Position numbers and translations under genes: made by a program
The notes under the pieces: model-generated
Told to the model about the DNA's origin: nothing
Databases searched by the model: none
What the model saw: only the letters and a program-made list of their open reading frames with translations
Shown here: in pieces, positions 38,918 to 48,876 of the stretch
How the letters are laid out: every line of letters begins with the position of its first letter
Position numbering within the stretch: position 1 is the stretch's first letter
Assembly: GCF_019145235.1 (NCBI RefSeq)
Contig: NZ_JAHSTV010000005.1
Coordinates: 422,030-486,029 of the forward strand
Direction: 5' to 3'
From: Pseudomonas farris
GTDB taxonomy: Bacteria; Pseudomonadota; Gammaproteobacteria; Pseudomonadales; Pseudomonadaceae
Length of the DNA stretch: 64,000 bases

Positions 38918-38951
38918 AAAAAAAGCATCCCTCTCGGGATGCTTCTTTTTG
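38918..38951. terminator. Terminator between the glycine-zipper gene and xerD
   Basis: AAAAAAAGCATCCC..GGGATGCTTCTTTTT hairpin with A- and T-runs. It lies just after the stop of the leftward glycine-zipper gene. Confidence 0.9.
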
Positions 38952-38966
38952 CTTGAGGCGCTCAGC

Positions 38967-39518
38967 TTATTGTTGAGCCGGTTCGTTTTGCCCCAGGATC
39001 AACTTGCCTTCCTTGTCGACCGGAATCTGGTTGCCCGGATCGCGATCCATCCGCACTTTGCCTTCCTTGCCATCCAGCGAATAACGAACGTCGTAGCCTA
39101 CAACCTTGTCGCTGATGTCATTCACGGTGTTACAGCGGGTTTGAGTGGTGGTGTAGGTGTCACGCTCCTGCATGCCTTCCTGCACCTTGTTACCCGCATA
39201 ACCACCGCCGACCGCACCGGCCACTGTGGCGATTTTCTTGCCTGTACCGCCGCCGATCTGGTTGCCCAACAGGCCACCCGCCAGCGCGCCGACCACCGTA
39301 CCGGCGATCTGGTGTTGATCTTTTACCGGCGCTTGCCGGGTAACCGTAACGTCCTTGCACACTTCACGTGGAGTTTTGATTTGTGTCTTGACCGGTTCAA
39401 CAGCCAACACTTGCGCATACTCAGGGCCGCTTTTAACCAGGTTGTAGGTGGCAACAGCACCCCCGGCAGTGACACCGACAGCACCCAATACCGCACCAAC
39501 CAGCAACGACTTGTTCAC
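38967..39518 (-). CDS. Glycine-zipper (2TM) envelope protein
   Basis: 183 residues. An N-terminal hydrophobic helix (MNKSLLVGAVLGAVGVTAGG), a polar region, then a classic glycine zipper (IAGTVVGALAGGLLGNQIGG and VAGAVGGGYAGNKVQEGM, about residues 70-115), followed by a small soluble C-terminal domain. This is the SlyB/Rickettsia-17-kDa surface-antigen type. No lipobox Cys is present, so it is probably membrane-anchored by its N-terminus. Stress role in the envelope is inference. It has its own terminator. Confidence 0.85.
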   Translation of the reverse strand: MNKSLLVGAVLGAVGVTAGGAVATYNLVKSGPEYAQVLAVEPVKTQIKTPREVCKDVTVTRQAPVKDQHQIAGTVVGALAGGLLGNQIGGGTGKKIATVAGAVGGGYAGNKVQEGMQERDTYTTTQTRCNTVNDISDKVVGYDVRYSLDGKEGKVRMDRDPGNQIPVDKEGKLILGQNEPAQQ

Positions 39519-39577
39519 ATGAACCTCCTGACCATCACAGACGGGACAAACCCGCGCTTCTCCCAGCCTTGGAGCAT

Positions 39578-39612
39578 AAAAAAAGGCGCGAGTTCAATAC
39601 TCGCGCCTTCTC
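39578..39612 (-). terminator. Terminator of the queA-tgt-yajC-secDF operon
   Basis: The minus strand reads GGCGCGAGTATT..ACTCGCGCC followed by T7. It lies ~30 bases after the secF stop. Confidence 0.93.
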
Positions 39613-39639
39613 GGCCTACAGCTGGAAAAGCGATAACCG

Positions 39640-40554
39640 TTATGGACGGTCGTCGACTTCCGTCTCTACCGCCGCAGCAGGAATCAGGTCCTCGCTGCTC
39701 AGGTTCAGCCAGATCAGCACCACGTTCGCGATGTAGATCGACGAGTAAGTACCCGCCAGAACACCGATGAACAGGGCAATGGAGAAGCCGAACAGGTTGT
39801 CGCCACCGAAGAACAACAGGGCCGCGATCGCCAGCAATGTGGAGATCGACGTCGCCATGGTCCGCAGCAGGGTTTGCGTGGTCGAGATGTTGATGTTCTC
39901 GATCAGGCTGGCCTTGCGCAGTACCCGGAAGTTCTCACGAACCCGGTCGAATACCACGATGGTGTCGTTGAGCGAGTAACCGATGATCGCCAGCACCGCC
40001 GCCAGTACCGTCAGGTCGAAGGTGATCTGGAAGAACGACAGGATGCCGATGGTCACGATCACGTCGTGGATCAAGGACACGATCGCACCGACCGCAAACT
40101 TCCACTGAAAGCGGAAAGCCAGGTAGATCAAAATACCGCCCAGCGCCATCAGCATGCCGAGGCCGCCCTGGTCGCGCAGCTCTTCACCGACCTGAGGGCC
40201 GACGAACTCGACGCGCTTGACCACCGCAGGGTTGTCGCCACCGACCTTCTGCAAGGCCTCGGCCACCTGGTGACCCAGCTGCGGGTCTTCACCTGGCATG
40301 CGCACCAGCAAATCGGTAGTCGCACCGAAGCTCTGTACGATCGCCTCGTGATAACCCGATGTAACCAGCTGTTCACGCACCTTGGTGACATCGGCCGGAC
40401 GCTCGTAGGTCAGCTCGATGAGCGTACCGCCGGTGAAGTCCAGGCCCCAGTTCATGCCCTTGGTGGCGACACTGAACAATGCCAATGCCGTGAGGAACAA
40501 TGTGACGCCGAACGCAACGTTGCGAACGCCCATGAAGTTGATTGTACGTAACAT
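39640..40554 (-). CDS. secF: Protein translocase subunit SecF
   Basis: 304 residues, six predicted membrane segments, starting VAFGVTLFLTALALFSVATK. Conserved GLDFTGGTLIELTYE in the periplasmic loop and the ILSFFQITFDLTVLAAVLAIIGYSLNDTIVVFDRVRE segment typical of SecF. With SecD it uses proton flow to pull exported proteins through SecYEG. It begins 9 bases after secD. Confidence 0.97.
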   Translation of the reverse strand: MLRTINFMGVRNVAFGVTLFLTALALFSVATKGMNWGLDFTGGTLIELTYERPADVTKVREQLVTSGYHEAIVQSFGATTDLLVRMPGEDPQLGHQVAEALQKVGGDNPAVVKRVEFVGPQVGEELRDQGGLGMLMALGGILIYLAFRFQWKFAVGAIVSLIHDVIVTIGILSFFQITFDLTVLAAVLAIIGYSLNDTIVVFDRVRENFRVLRKASLIENINISTTQTLLRTMATSISTLLAIAALLFFGGDNLFGFSIALFIGVLAGTYSSIYIANVVLIWLNLSSEDLIPAAAVETEVDDRP

Positions 40555-40563
40555 GGCAGCCCC

Positions 40564-42432
40564 TTAAATCCACAACTTCTTGAAGTCACGACCGCCGAAG
40601 ATCAGGTTGACCATCGCGCGGGTCACCATGATGGCCGTGAACATCGAGGTAAAGATCCCGAGGGACATGGTCACTGCGAAGCCTTTGACCGGGCCGGTGC
40701 CCATGGCAAAGAGAATCCCGCCGACCAACAAGGTTGTCAGGTTGGCGTCGAGAATCGCGGTGAATGCCCGGCCGAAGCCTTCGTTGATTGCCCGCTGCAC
40801 AGTCATGCCAGCCGCGATCTCTTCACGTATCCGCGAGAAGATCAGTACGTTGGCGTCGACCGCCATACCCATGGTCAACACGATACCGGCGATACCCGGC
40901 AGGGTCAGCGTTGCACCCAGCAGCGACATCAAGGCCAGCAGCATCACCATGTTCACCGTCAGCGCGACGGTGGCGATGAGGCCGAAGAAGCGGTAGATGG
41001 CCATGATGAACAGCGAGACAAACAGCATGCCCCACAGCGATGCATCGATACCTTTGGTGATGTTGTCAGCACCCAGGCTTGGGCCGATGGTACGTTCTTC
41101 AGCGAAGTACATCGGTGCCGCCAGACCACCGGCACGCAGCAGCAGTGCCAGTTCGGACGATTCGCCCTGGCCGTTCAGGCCAGTGATGCGGAACTGGGCA
41201 CCCAGTGGCGACTGGATGGTCGCCAGGCTGATGATCTTCTTCTCTTCTTTAAACGTCTGAACCGGTACGTCTTTCTCGACGCCGTTGACCACTTGCTTGG
41301 TGTAAGTGGTGACAGGACGTTGTTCGATGAAGATCACCGCCATGCTGCGGCCGACGTTGTTGCGAGTCGCACGACTCATCAGCTCGCCACCGTGGCCATC
41401 CAGACGGATGTTCACTTCTGGCGTGCCTTGCTCGCCGAAGCCAGCCTTGGCGTCAGTCACCTGGTCACCGGTGATGATCAGGCCACGCTCGATCAGTGCA
41501 GGAGGACGATTGCCTTCACGGAACTCGAACGACTCGGAAGTGGCTTTCGAAGCGCCAGGCTCAGCCGCCAGACGGAACTCAAGGTTGGCCGTCTTGCCGA
41601 GGATACGCTTGGCTTCTGCGGTGTCTTGCACGCCCGGCAGCTCAACCACGATGCGGTTGGCGCCTTGGCGCTGAACGATAGGTTCGGCAACACCCAGCTC
41701 GTTGACGCGGTTACGTACCGTGGTCAAGTTCTGCTTGATGGAGTATTCGCGGATTTCCGCCAGCTTGGCCGGGGTCATCGCCAGACGCAGTACCGGTTGG
41801 CCATTGAGGTCGGCCGGAACAATGTCGAAATCGTTGAAGTTCTTGCGAATAAGCGCACGCGCCTCTTCACGGGCTGCTTCATCAGTGAAGCCCAGCTGAA
41901 TGGCACCGCCCAGTTGCGGCAGGCTGCGATAGCGCAGACGCTCTTTGCGCAACAGGCTCTTGACGTCGCCTTCGTAGACTTTCAGGCGTGCATCGAGGGC
42001 TTTGTCCATGTCCACTTCCAGCAGGAAGTGCACACCACCGGACAAGTCCAGACCCAGCTTCATCGGGTGCGCGCCAAGGCTGCGCAGCCATTGCGGGGTG
42101 GTTTGTGCCAGGTTCAGTGCAACGACGTAGTCATCACCCAATGCCTTGCGCACGACGTCTTTGGCTGGCAGCTGATCTTCAGCCTTGGTCAGACGGATCA
42201 GACCGCCCTTGCCGCCCGCAGCCAGGGTGGCCGCCTTGACGTTGATCCCGGATTCCTTGAGCGCGGTGCTCACACGATCCAGATCAGCCTGATTAACCTG
42301 CAGTGCAGTGCTTGCACCGCTGACCTGAATGGCCGGGTCATCAGGGTATAGATTGGGAGCGGAATAAATCAGACCGATCGCCAGCACCGCCAGGATCAGA
42401 ATGTATTTCCACAGAGGGTATTTGTTCAGCAT
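40564..42432 (-). CDS. secD: Protein translocase subunit SecD
   Basis: 622 residues from the ATG at 42432 (a GTG lies one codon upstream). One N-terminal membrane segment, the large periplasmic P1 domain (GLDLSGGVHFLLEVD), then five membrane segments at the C-terminus with GIAGIVLTMGMAVDANVLIF, the conserved proton-path region. It forms a complex with SecF and YajC. A GC-rich hairpin (GGGGCGC..GCGCCCC, 42450-42472) separates it from yajC and could tune their relative expression. Confidence 0.97.
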   Translation of the reverse strand: MLNKYPLWKYILILAVLAIGLIYSAPNLYPDDPAIQVSGASTALQVNQADLDRVSTALKESGINVKAATLAAGGKGGLIRLTKAEDQLPAKDVVRKALGDDYVVALNLAQTTPQWLRSLGAHPMKLGLDLSGGVHFLLEVDMDKALDARLKVYEGDVKSLLRKERLRYRSLPQLGGAIQLGFTDEAAREEARALIRKNFNDFDIVPADLNGQPVLRLAMTPAKLAEIREYSIKQNLTTVRNRVNELGVAEPIVQRQGANRIVVELPGVQDTAEAKRILGKTANLEFRLAAEPGASKATSESFEFREGNRPPALIERGLIITGDQVTDAKAGFGEQGTPEVNIRLDGHGGELMSRATRNNVGRSMAVIFIEQRPVTTYTKQVVNGVEKDVPVQTFKEEKKIISLATIQSPLGAQFRITGLNGQGESSELALLLRAGGLAAPMYFAEERTIGPSLGADNITKGIDASLWGMLFVSLFIMAIYRFFGLIATVALTVNMVMLLALMSLLGATLTLPGIAGIVLTMGMAVDANVLIFSRIREEIAAGMTVQRAINEGFGRAFTAILDANLTTLLVGGILFAMGTGPVKGFAVTMSLGIFTSMFTAIMVTRAMVNLIFGGRDFKKLWI

Positions 42433-42495
42433 CACGCCGCCCGCTTATGACGCGGGGCGCCTTGCGCGCCCCGTCGATTGAGTAGAATTTGAAAC

Positions 42496-42831
42496 TTAGA
42501 TCGCTTTGAGCGTGCCTTTTGGCAGCGTGGCGGCGATGGCGCCTTTCTGGAATTTCATTTCGACGGTGTCGGAGACTTCCAGAACTACGAAGTCGTCGGA
42601 CACTTTGGTGATCTTGCCGGCGATACCACCGGTGGTCACAACTTCGTCACCTTTTTGCAGGCTGCCCAGCAGGGTTTTCTGCTCTTTGGCGCGCTTGGCC
42701 TGTGGACGCCAGATCATCAGGTAGAAGATGACCAGGAAACCGACCAGGAAAATCCACTCAAAGCCGCCGCCCATTGGGCCCGCAGCAGGTGCAGCGGCGT
42801 CAGCCATGGCATTAGAGATAAAAAAGCTCAT
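42496..42831 (-). CDS. yajC: Preprotein translocase accessory subunit YajC
   Basis: 111 residues. One membrane segment (GFEWIFLVGFLVIFYLMIW, ~23-42), then the cytoplasmic YajC motif RPQAKRAKEQKTLLGSLQKG. Associates with SecDF. Lies 44 bases after tgt in the conserved queA-tgt-yajC-secD-secF order. Confidence 0.97.
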   Translation of the reverse strand: MSFFISNAMADAAAPAAGPMGGGFEWIFLVGFLVIFYLMIWRPQAKRAKEQKTLLGSLQKGDEVVTTGGIAGKITKVSDDFVVLEVSDTVEMKFQKGAIAATLPKGTLKAI

Positions 42832-42874
42832 TTAGCACTCCAGTTGCAAATGTTGAATCTTGGGGTCAGAAAAC

Positions 42875-45054
<2,180 letters not shown>

Positions 45055-45119
45055 GATGGGGTTCGTCTAGCAGGGCCGGGAAGTCTAGCGGAAATATCAA
45101 AAATTCTCCATGTACCTGA

Positions 45120-45148
45120 TTGACCGACGGTTATCTCATCTCTATACT
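45120..45148 (+). promoter_or_regulatory. Sigma-70 promoter of the tRNA-Leu gene
   Basis: TTGACC at 45120-45125 and TATACT at 45143-45148 are separated by the optimal 17 bases. The -10 ends 13 bases before the tRNA. Confidence 0.85.
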
Positions 45149-45161
45149 TCGCCGCCATTGA

Positions 45162-45246
45162 GCCCTGATGGCGGAATTGGTAGACGCGGCGGATTCAAAA
45201 TCCGTTTTCGCAAGAAGTGGGAGTTCGAGTCTCCCTCGGGGCACCA
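45162..45246 (+). tRNA. tRNA-Leu (anticodon CAA), site of island integration
   Basis: 85 bases including an encoded CCA. The acceptor stem GCCCTGA pairs with TCGGGGC. The D-arm GGCGGAATTGGTAGACGC and long variable arm are typical of a class II leucine tRNA. The anticodon stem GCGGA/TCCGT holds loop TTCAAAA, hence CAA. The T-arm contains GTTCGAGTC. The 3' end overlaps the left att site of the island, so its last bases belong to the integrated element, but the tRNA stays functional in appearance. Confidence 0.95.
45226..45246 (+). repeat. Left attachment site (attL) in the tRNA 3' end
   Basis: CGAGTCTCCCTCGGG followed by GCACCA. The same 15 bases followed by CACCA recur at 62719, differing by one missing G. 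Confidence 0.88.
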
Positions 45247-45290
45247 TATAGCAGTATCTGAAAGTCTCTACCAGACTCTCAGACCCAGAG

Positions 45291-45318
45291 AAACCGGCCA
45301 CTTGAGCCGGTTTTTTTG
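45291..45318 (+). terminator. Terminator after the tRNA, supplied by the island
   Basis: AAACCGGCCACTTGAGCCGGTTTTTTTG. It lies inside the island just past attL and ends tRNA transcription before the integrase gene. Confidence 0.9.
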
Positions 45319-45336
45319 TATCTGGCTATCTACCTC

Positions 45337-45408
45337 TGTATCCCCTTATCCGTTGTATCCCTGTATCCCTGCTTGTATCCTGAGAAAAATACCGAACTTT
45401 GGGATACA
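45337..45408 (+). repeat. TGTATCC repeats upstream of the integrase (candidate arm-binding sites)
   Basis: TGTATCC occurs at 45337, 45354, 45362 and 45374, with an inverted copy GGATACA at 45402 directly before the integrase start. A further copy lies at 47137 and two at 62655 and 62667 near the right att site. Their presence near both ends suits integrase arm-type sites; the inverted pair may also repress the integrase. Confidence 0.65.
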
Positions 45409-45411
45409 AGG

Positions 45412-46653
45412 ATGAAGCGCGCAGACATCAAGCGTCGCCCTCTCGCAGACACGACACTTGCGGGGTTGGAGCCGGAATCAAAGGAATACCGGGAGCTGGA
45501 CGGAAACGGCCTCTACTTCAGGGTCAAACCTGATGGTGGTAAATCCTGGCAGCTCCGCTACAAACGTCCGGCGGGCAATTGGGCTTGGATGGGGCTCGGG
45601 GGTTACCCGGAAGTAAGTGGTGCGCTGGCTCGGGACAAAGCTGCCGATCTACGCAAAGTAGTGAGTAGCGGTGCCGACCCCCTTGAGCAAAAGCGGTCCG
45701 CGAAAGCTGCTATTGATGCGGCCAAAACCCGAACTTTTCGAGCTGCTGCTGATGCCTGGCTCAAGGCGAAAGAGGAAAAGGGTCTCGCATCCTCCACCCT
45801 CAACAAAATCCGCACCTACCTCGACAAGGACATACTCCCGGCACTGGGAGACAAGCCTCTAGACGAAATCACACGCACCGATTGCGCAGAGCTTCAGGCA
45901 TCCATCGAAGCTCGGGACGCACACAACGTGGCTGAAAAGTGTCGCACCTGGATAAATCAGATCTTCGGGCGAGCCATCGGCTTAGGCCTGACTGAAAACG
46001 ATCCGGGCAGCCGACTTCGCGATATTGCGGCCCAAGCCCCTAAGACTCAGCAGCATCCACATTTGCTGGAGCCTGAACTGGGTGAATTTCTCCAGGCACT
46101 CAAAAACACACCGGCCAGACTGACTGCTCGCACTGCTGCTTGGCTTTGTGTATGGACGGCATCGCGACCTGGCATGGTCCGTTTGGCTGAATGGAAGGAA
46201 TTTGACCTTGAGAAAGCCATTTGGACCACGCCTGCCGCCAAAATGAAGATGCGTCGAGATTTTATCTGCCCCCTTCCCCACCAAGCAGTTGCAGCTCTGA
46301 AAGAGCTGCATTGCTTAACCGGGCGGAGTCGCTGGCTCTGCCCCGGAGTCGGAGCCAAAAATCCAACCATCAGCGAAAACACGATCAATAAGGTCTTCGC
46401 CACCATCGGCTATAAAGGCCGCTTAGTTGGACACGGTACTCGGCACACCGCGAGTACGCTGCTTCGAGAACATGGTTGGCCGAAAGAACATGTTGAAGCG
46501 CAGCTTGCTCACAAAGAGGAAGGTATTTCGGGGGTATACAACAAGGCTCAATACCTTGAGCAACGCGTAAAGATGATGCAATGGTATGCAGATCACCTAG
46601 ATGCGCTAGCTGCAGGAAAGGTGGTGCAAAGGCAGTTTGGAAAGGCAGTCTGA
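45412..46653 (+). CDS. Tyrosine site-specific integrase of the island
   Basis: 413 residues from the ATG at 45412. N-terminal DUF4102-type arm-binding domain (ADTTLAGLEPESKEYRELDG, GLYFRVKPDGGKSWQLRYK), a SAM-like core-binding domain (~100-190) and a catalytic domain with Arg in WTASRPGMVRLAEW, His-x-x-Arg in GHGTRHTASTLLREHG, a His in AQLAHKEEG and Tyr in ISGVYNKAQYLEQR. It belongs to the P4-type integrases that use tRNA 3' ends. The AAGG before the ATG is very close, so translation may be weak. Confidence 0.95.
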   Translation: MKRADIKRRPLADTTLAGLEPESKEYRELDGNGLYFRVKPDGGKSWQLRYKRPAGNWAWMGLGGYPEVSGALARDKAADLRKVVSSGADPLEQKRSAKAAIDAAKTRTFRAAADAWLKAKEEKGLASSTLNKIRTYLDKDILPALGDKPLDEITRTDCAELQASIEARDAHNVAEKCRTWINQIFGRAIGLGLTENDPGSRLRDIAAQAPKTQQHPHLLEPELGEFLQALKNTPARLTARTAAWLCVWTASRPGMVRLAEWKEFDLEKAIWTTPAAKMKMRRDFICPLPHQAVAALKELHCLTGRSRWLCPGVGAKNPTISENTINKVFATIGYKGRLVGHGTRHTASTLLREHGWPKEHVEAQLAHKEEGISGVYNKAQYLEQRVKMMQWYADHLDALAAGKVVQRQFGKAV

Positions 46654-46682
46654 CAGACATGATCGCCCCCCCCCTGAAAAAC

Positions 46683-46804
46683 GGTGTAACGCGTGTTACA
46701 GGTGTAACGATGAAACTTAACCAATTGATATTATTGAATTTTTAACTGTAACACTTGATCATGATTCAACGTACACGAAGTGTAACTCCGCTATGACGTG
46801 TAAC
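46683..46804. repeat. TGTAAC motif cluster with AT-rich core, left copy
   Basis: Six TGTAAC motifs (46685, 46695 inverted, 46703, 46747, 46781, 46799) surround the AT-rich core TTAACCAATTGATATTATTG (46718 on). A similar set in inverted orientation occurs at 61486-61607. It fits a binding-site cluster such as an origin or a directionality-factor site. The rest of the gap to 47161 shows no gene. Confidence 0.65.
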
Positions 46805-47160
46805 AGCCGTAGGCACCTCACCCTCGCAGCTGCCTTGCTCGATGAGTGCCCTCACGCCTGCGGGCCAGACCTCGCTTGCGAATACTTAACTAACATACAT
46901 CGCTGGTTGAGCATTAAAATCTAGGGCGTGGGATCGCGGGTGAGTGAGTGTCCAAATTCTCTCCGGATGAATAATTCACCACCCTGACAACCATCTCGAT
47001 CACAGTGAAAAATTGCGCAGAAGCAATTACTGTACTGCCGCGTTCACCCTGTATTGCACCTGTATTGACTACACATTCACCGACCTAGAGACAAAGTAGT
47101 TTTCTTCGTCTAGATAAATGTATAGATAGATACCCCTGTATCCATACCCAGGGGTTTTCT

Positions 47161-47478
47161 ATGACACACAAGACCTTCAAATCAGCAAATTCTTTCGAAA
47201 TCCACTCGCCCGAAGCGACCGATACAAACGCTAGGCGAGCCAGTCACCCTGCCGCTGACCCTTCAGCAATTCTGATTCGTATGCCGGAAGTAATGGCCAT
47301 CGTTGGACTAGCACGTCCAACGATTTACAAACTGATGCAGCAAGCGGATAGCGACTTCCCACTTCCAGTAAAACTAAGCGGTAGTAAAGCTCGCGGAGCG
47401 CCTGTCGCATGGGTTCTTGATGAAGTCCAAAGTTGGGTGCGGGCCCGCATTTCGGCAAGAAACAAGGTGGCAGCATGA
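47161..47478 (+). CDS. AlpA-family helix-turn-helix regulator
   Basis: 105 residues. After a 35-residue polar leader comes an AlpA/MerR-like winged helix: LIRMPEVMAIVGLARPTIYKL with the typical GLARPTIYKLM recognition helix, then FPLPVKLSGSKARGAPVAW and DEVQSWVRARI. AlpA proteins in P4-like islands activate excision or act as directionality factors and regulators. The next gene overlaps its stop codon (ATGA), so they are co-translated. Confidence 0.9.
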   Translation: MTHKTFKSANSFEIHSPEATDTNARRASHPAADPSAILIRMPEVMAIVGLARPTIYKLMQQADSDFPLPVKLSGSKARGAPVAWVLDEVQSWVRARISARNKVAA

Positions 47479-47780
47479 GAAGACCACCTCCTTCGCTCTC
47501 AAAACTCAGGTCATTTCAGGCATTGCACGAAGTTGGTTTTTCCAAAACACGCATCCAACGTTTCGAGCGATTGCGCAGAAAACACGAACAGCGTGGACGG
47601 ACTCTAGGCGTATTGAGCTGGCCGGATGGAGTTTGGTGCCTGTTGATCATGCATGCGGATCAGTTGGGTGTTGTTGTCTTGGGTGAAGCCCAGGCAGCAA
47701 ATGCTTATCACGATGCTCGCCAGATGATTCGCGATGGCTATTCCCCCGTACTCACCTTGCGCCACGAGCGCCATGCTTGA
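47475..47780 (+). CDS. Island protein of unknown function
   Basis: 101 residues from the ATG at 47475, overlapping the AlpA stop. Basic N-terminal half (LSKLRSFQALHEVGFSKTRI, ERLRRKHEQRGR), then a mixed alpha/beta segment (LIMHADQLGVVVLGEAQAAN). No family recognised. Coupling to the AlpA gene suggests a regulatory or excision-related role; this is inference. A GC-rich hairpin at 47785-47816 follows. Confidence 0.7.
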   Translation: MRRPPPSLSKLRSFQALHEVGFSKTRIQRFERLRRKHEQRGRTLGVLSWPDGVWCLLIMHADQLGVVVLGEAQAANAYHDARQMIRDGYSPVLTLRHERHA

Positions 47781-47828
47781 AATGAAAACGCCCCCGGGAG
47801 CGATCCGGAGGCGTTGAGGTAAATCTAC

Positions 47829-48311
47829 ATGCCCGCACAATTTATGCCGCATCAAAAAAATGCGCAAGATCTCCACACGGTTGCACTTTTGAAATCCGGA
47901 CGCTACTCTTTAGCCGTCGCTGCAAATTCAGCGACCGGGTTTGGCGACCCGAGTTACTTGGCGCACAGGCGCCCCGACCGACAGCAGGCGCTTTTTTTGT
48001 GCTCGCCGTTTCGTGTTATGGCAGCTGTGCGTGGGATACCTTCGGGTATGCCGGGTTCCAAGTTCCCGGTTCGCCAACCTGCGCACAGCTGCCACCCTAA
48101 ATCGTTTGGCGACGATCAGTGGCAGCTCCAGATCAAACTTGGAGCTCTACCTATGCACGCCCTCAATCCGTCCAAAAATCGCGCCGCAGCCCATCGCGCA
48201 ATGGCTCTCGCCGCTTTACACGCCAACTCCAGTCTCGCAACCCGTCTCGCTCGTTACAACGCTCATATGGCCAAGGCACGCGCGCTCGAAAGCGAAGGCG
48301 GTGCCCAATGA
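47829..48311 (+). CDS. Possible Ash-like phage protein (overlaps the C4-type RNA)
   Basis: An open frame of 160 residues. The N-terminal half (LKSGRYSLAVAANSATGFGD, QQALFLCSPFRVMAAVRG) recalls the short Ash/Icd-like proteins that overlap immunity RNA regions in P4-like elements; I recall the pattern but could not compare sequences. The C-terminal 52 residues may instead be a separate gene from 48153. The frame runs through the structured RNA at 48018-48095, so part of the apparent conservation could be RNA, not protein. Confidence 0.4.
   Translation: MPAQFMPHQKNAQDLHTVALLKSGRYSLAVAANSATGFGDPSYLAHRRPDRQQALFLCSPFRVMAAVRGIPSGMPGSKFPVRQPAHSCHPKSFGDDQWQLQIKLGALPMHALNPSKNRAAAHRAMALAALHANSSLATRLARYNAHMAKARALESEGGAQ
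48018..48095 (+). ncRNA. C4/CI-type antisense RNA
   Basis: Two adjacent hairpins (GGGATACC..GGTATGCC and CCGGGTTCCAAGTTCCCGG) followed by GTTCGCCAACCTGCG match my memory of the C4 antisense RNA consensus of P1/P7 and P4-type elements. Flanking GGCAGCTGTGCG (48020) pairs with CGCACAGCTGCC (48082), and another GTGGCAGCTCC occurs at 48119 next to the ribosome-binding site of the downstream gene. This fits an immunity RNA that blocks expression of the replication operon. Confidence 0.75.
48153..48311 (+). CDS. Small island protein (52 aa)
   Basis: Starts at the ATG at 48153 with GGAG 8 bases upstream (MHALNPSKNRAAAHRAMALA). Ala-rich, basic, helical. Its ribosome-binding region lies just after the third copy of the GGCAGCT box of the C4-type RNA, so it is a likely target of that RNA. 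Its stop overlaps the next start (ATGA). No family recognised; it is the same frame as the longer Ash-like reading. Confidence 0.65.
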   Translation: MHALNPSKNRAAAHRAMALAALHANSSLATRLARYNAHMAKARALESEGGAQ

Positions 48312-48592
48312 ACTGCTCACAGGGCTTCACCCTTCCCGAAGATCTACTGTGCGTTAGCAAAGATGCCGAGGCCGGTGTACCGATCGACGCTATCACTTGT
48401 GCGATTGACCGCGCTGACTCCGTGTTAACCCTTCTCGAAGACCATTTTGACAGCGACAAACCGCGCCTTGCTGACCACATCATTTCCTCGGTGATTTGGG
48501 ATGTACGCGGCACTCTGGGCCTAATCAAAACCTTGGCCATGCACGGTGATGCCTCTTCCGCTCCTCAGGTTCAAACCGGAGGTGCGCAATGA
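48308..48592 (+). CDS. Small island protein of unknown function
   Basis: 94 residues, ATG overlapping the previous stop. Contains an acidic helical segment (DAITCAIDRADSVLTLLEDH) and ADHIISSVIWDVRGTLGLIK; the layout resembles the neighbouring DUF3077-like protein and both may be paralogues. Its stop overlaps the next start (48589), so a chain of coupled genes leads into the primase gene. Confidence 0.72.
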   Translation: MNCSQGFTLPEDLLCVSKDAEAGVPIDAITCAIDRADSVLTLLEDHFDSDKPRLADHIISSVIWDVRGTLGLIKTLAMHGDASSAPQVQTGGAQ

Positions 48593-48876
48593 GCCTGCAA
48601 TCGAATACGACCACCCTCGGCAATACCGCTTTTGCCCAATGCGGCCACCCTAGTCAAATGCTGTTCCGTCTCAGTGCCAATGTGCCCCTGACCGACGCAC
48701 TTGAACACGCCTCAAACCTGCTGAGCTGCGCGACTCGCATGTCGCTCTTGGCCACCCACGGCGACGGGGCAGAAGACTGCGCGATGGCCGCTTACTATCT
48801 CAGTGAAATGGGCAAGGCGGTGATCGATGATGTGACCACAACCCTCCTGCGAGTGGAGGCTGGCCATGACCAATAA
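48589..48876 (+). CDS. DUF3077-like small protein
   Basis: 95 residues. The central FRLSANVPLTDALEHASNLL followed by an all-helical C-terminus (AMAAYYLSEMGKAVIDDV) fits DUF3077, a small family common in Pseudomonas chromosomes and islands, with no known function. It overlaps the start of the primase-helicase gene by 11 bases, so both are translated together. Confidence 0.75.
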   Translation: MSLQSNTTTLGNTAFAQCGHPSQMLFRLSANVPLTDALEHASNLLSCATRMSLLATHGDGAEDCAMAAYYLSEMGKAVIDDVTTTLLRVEAGHDQ

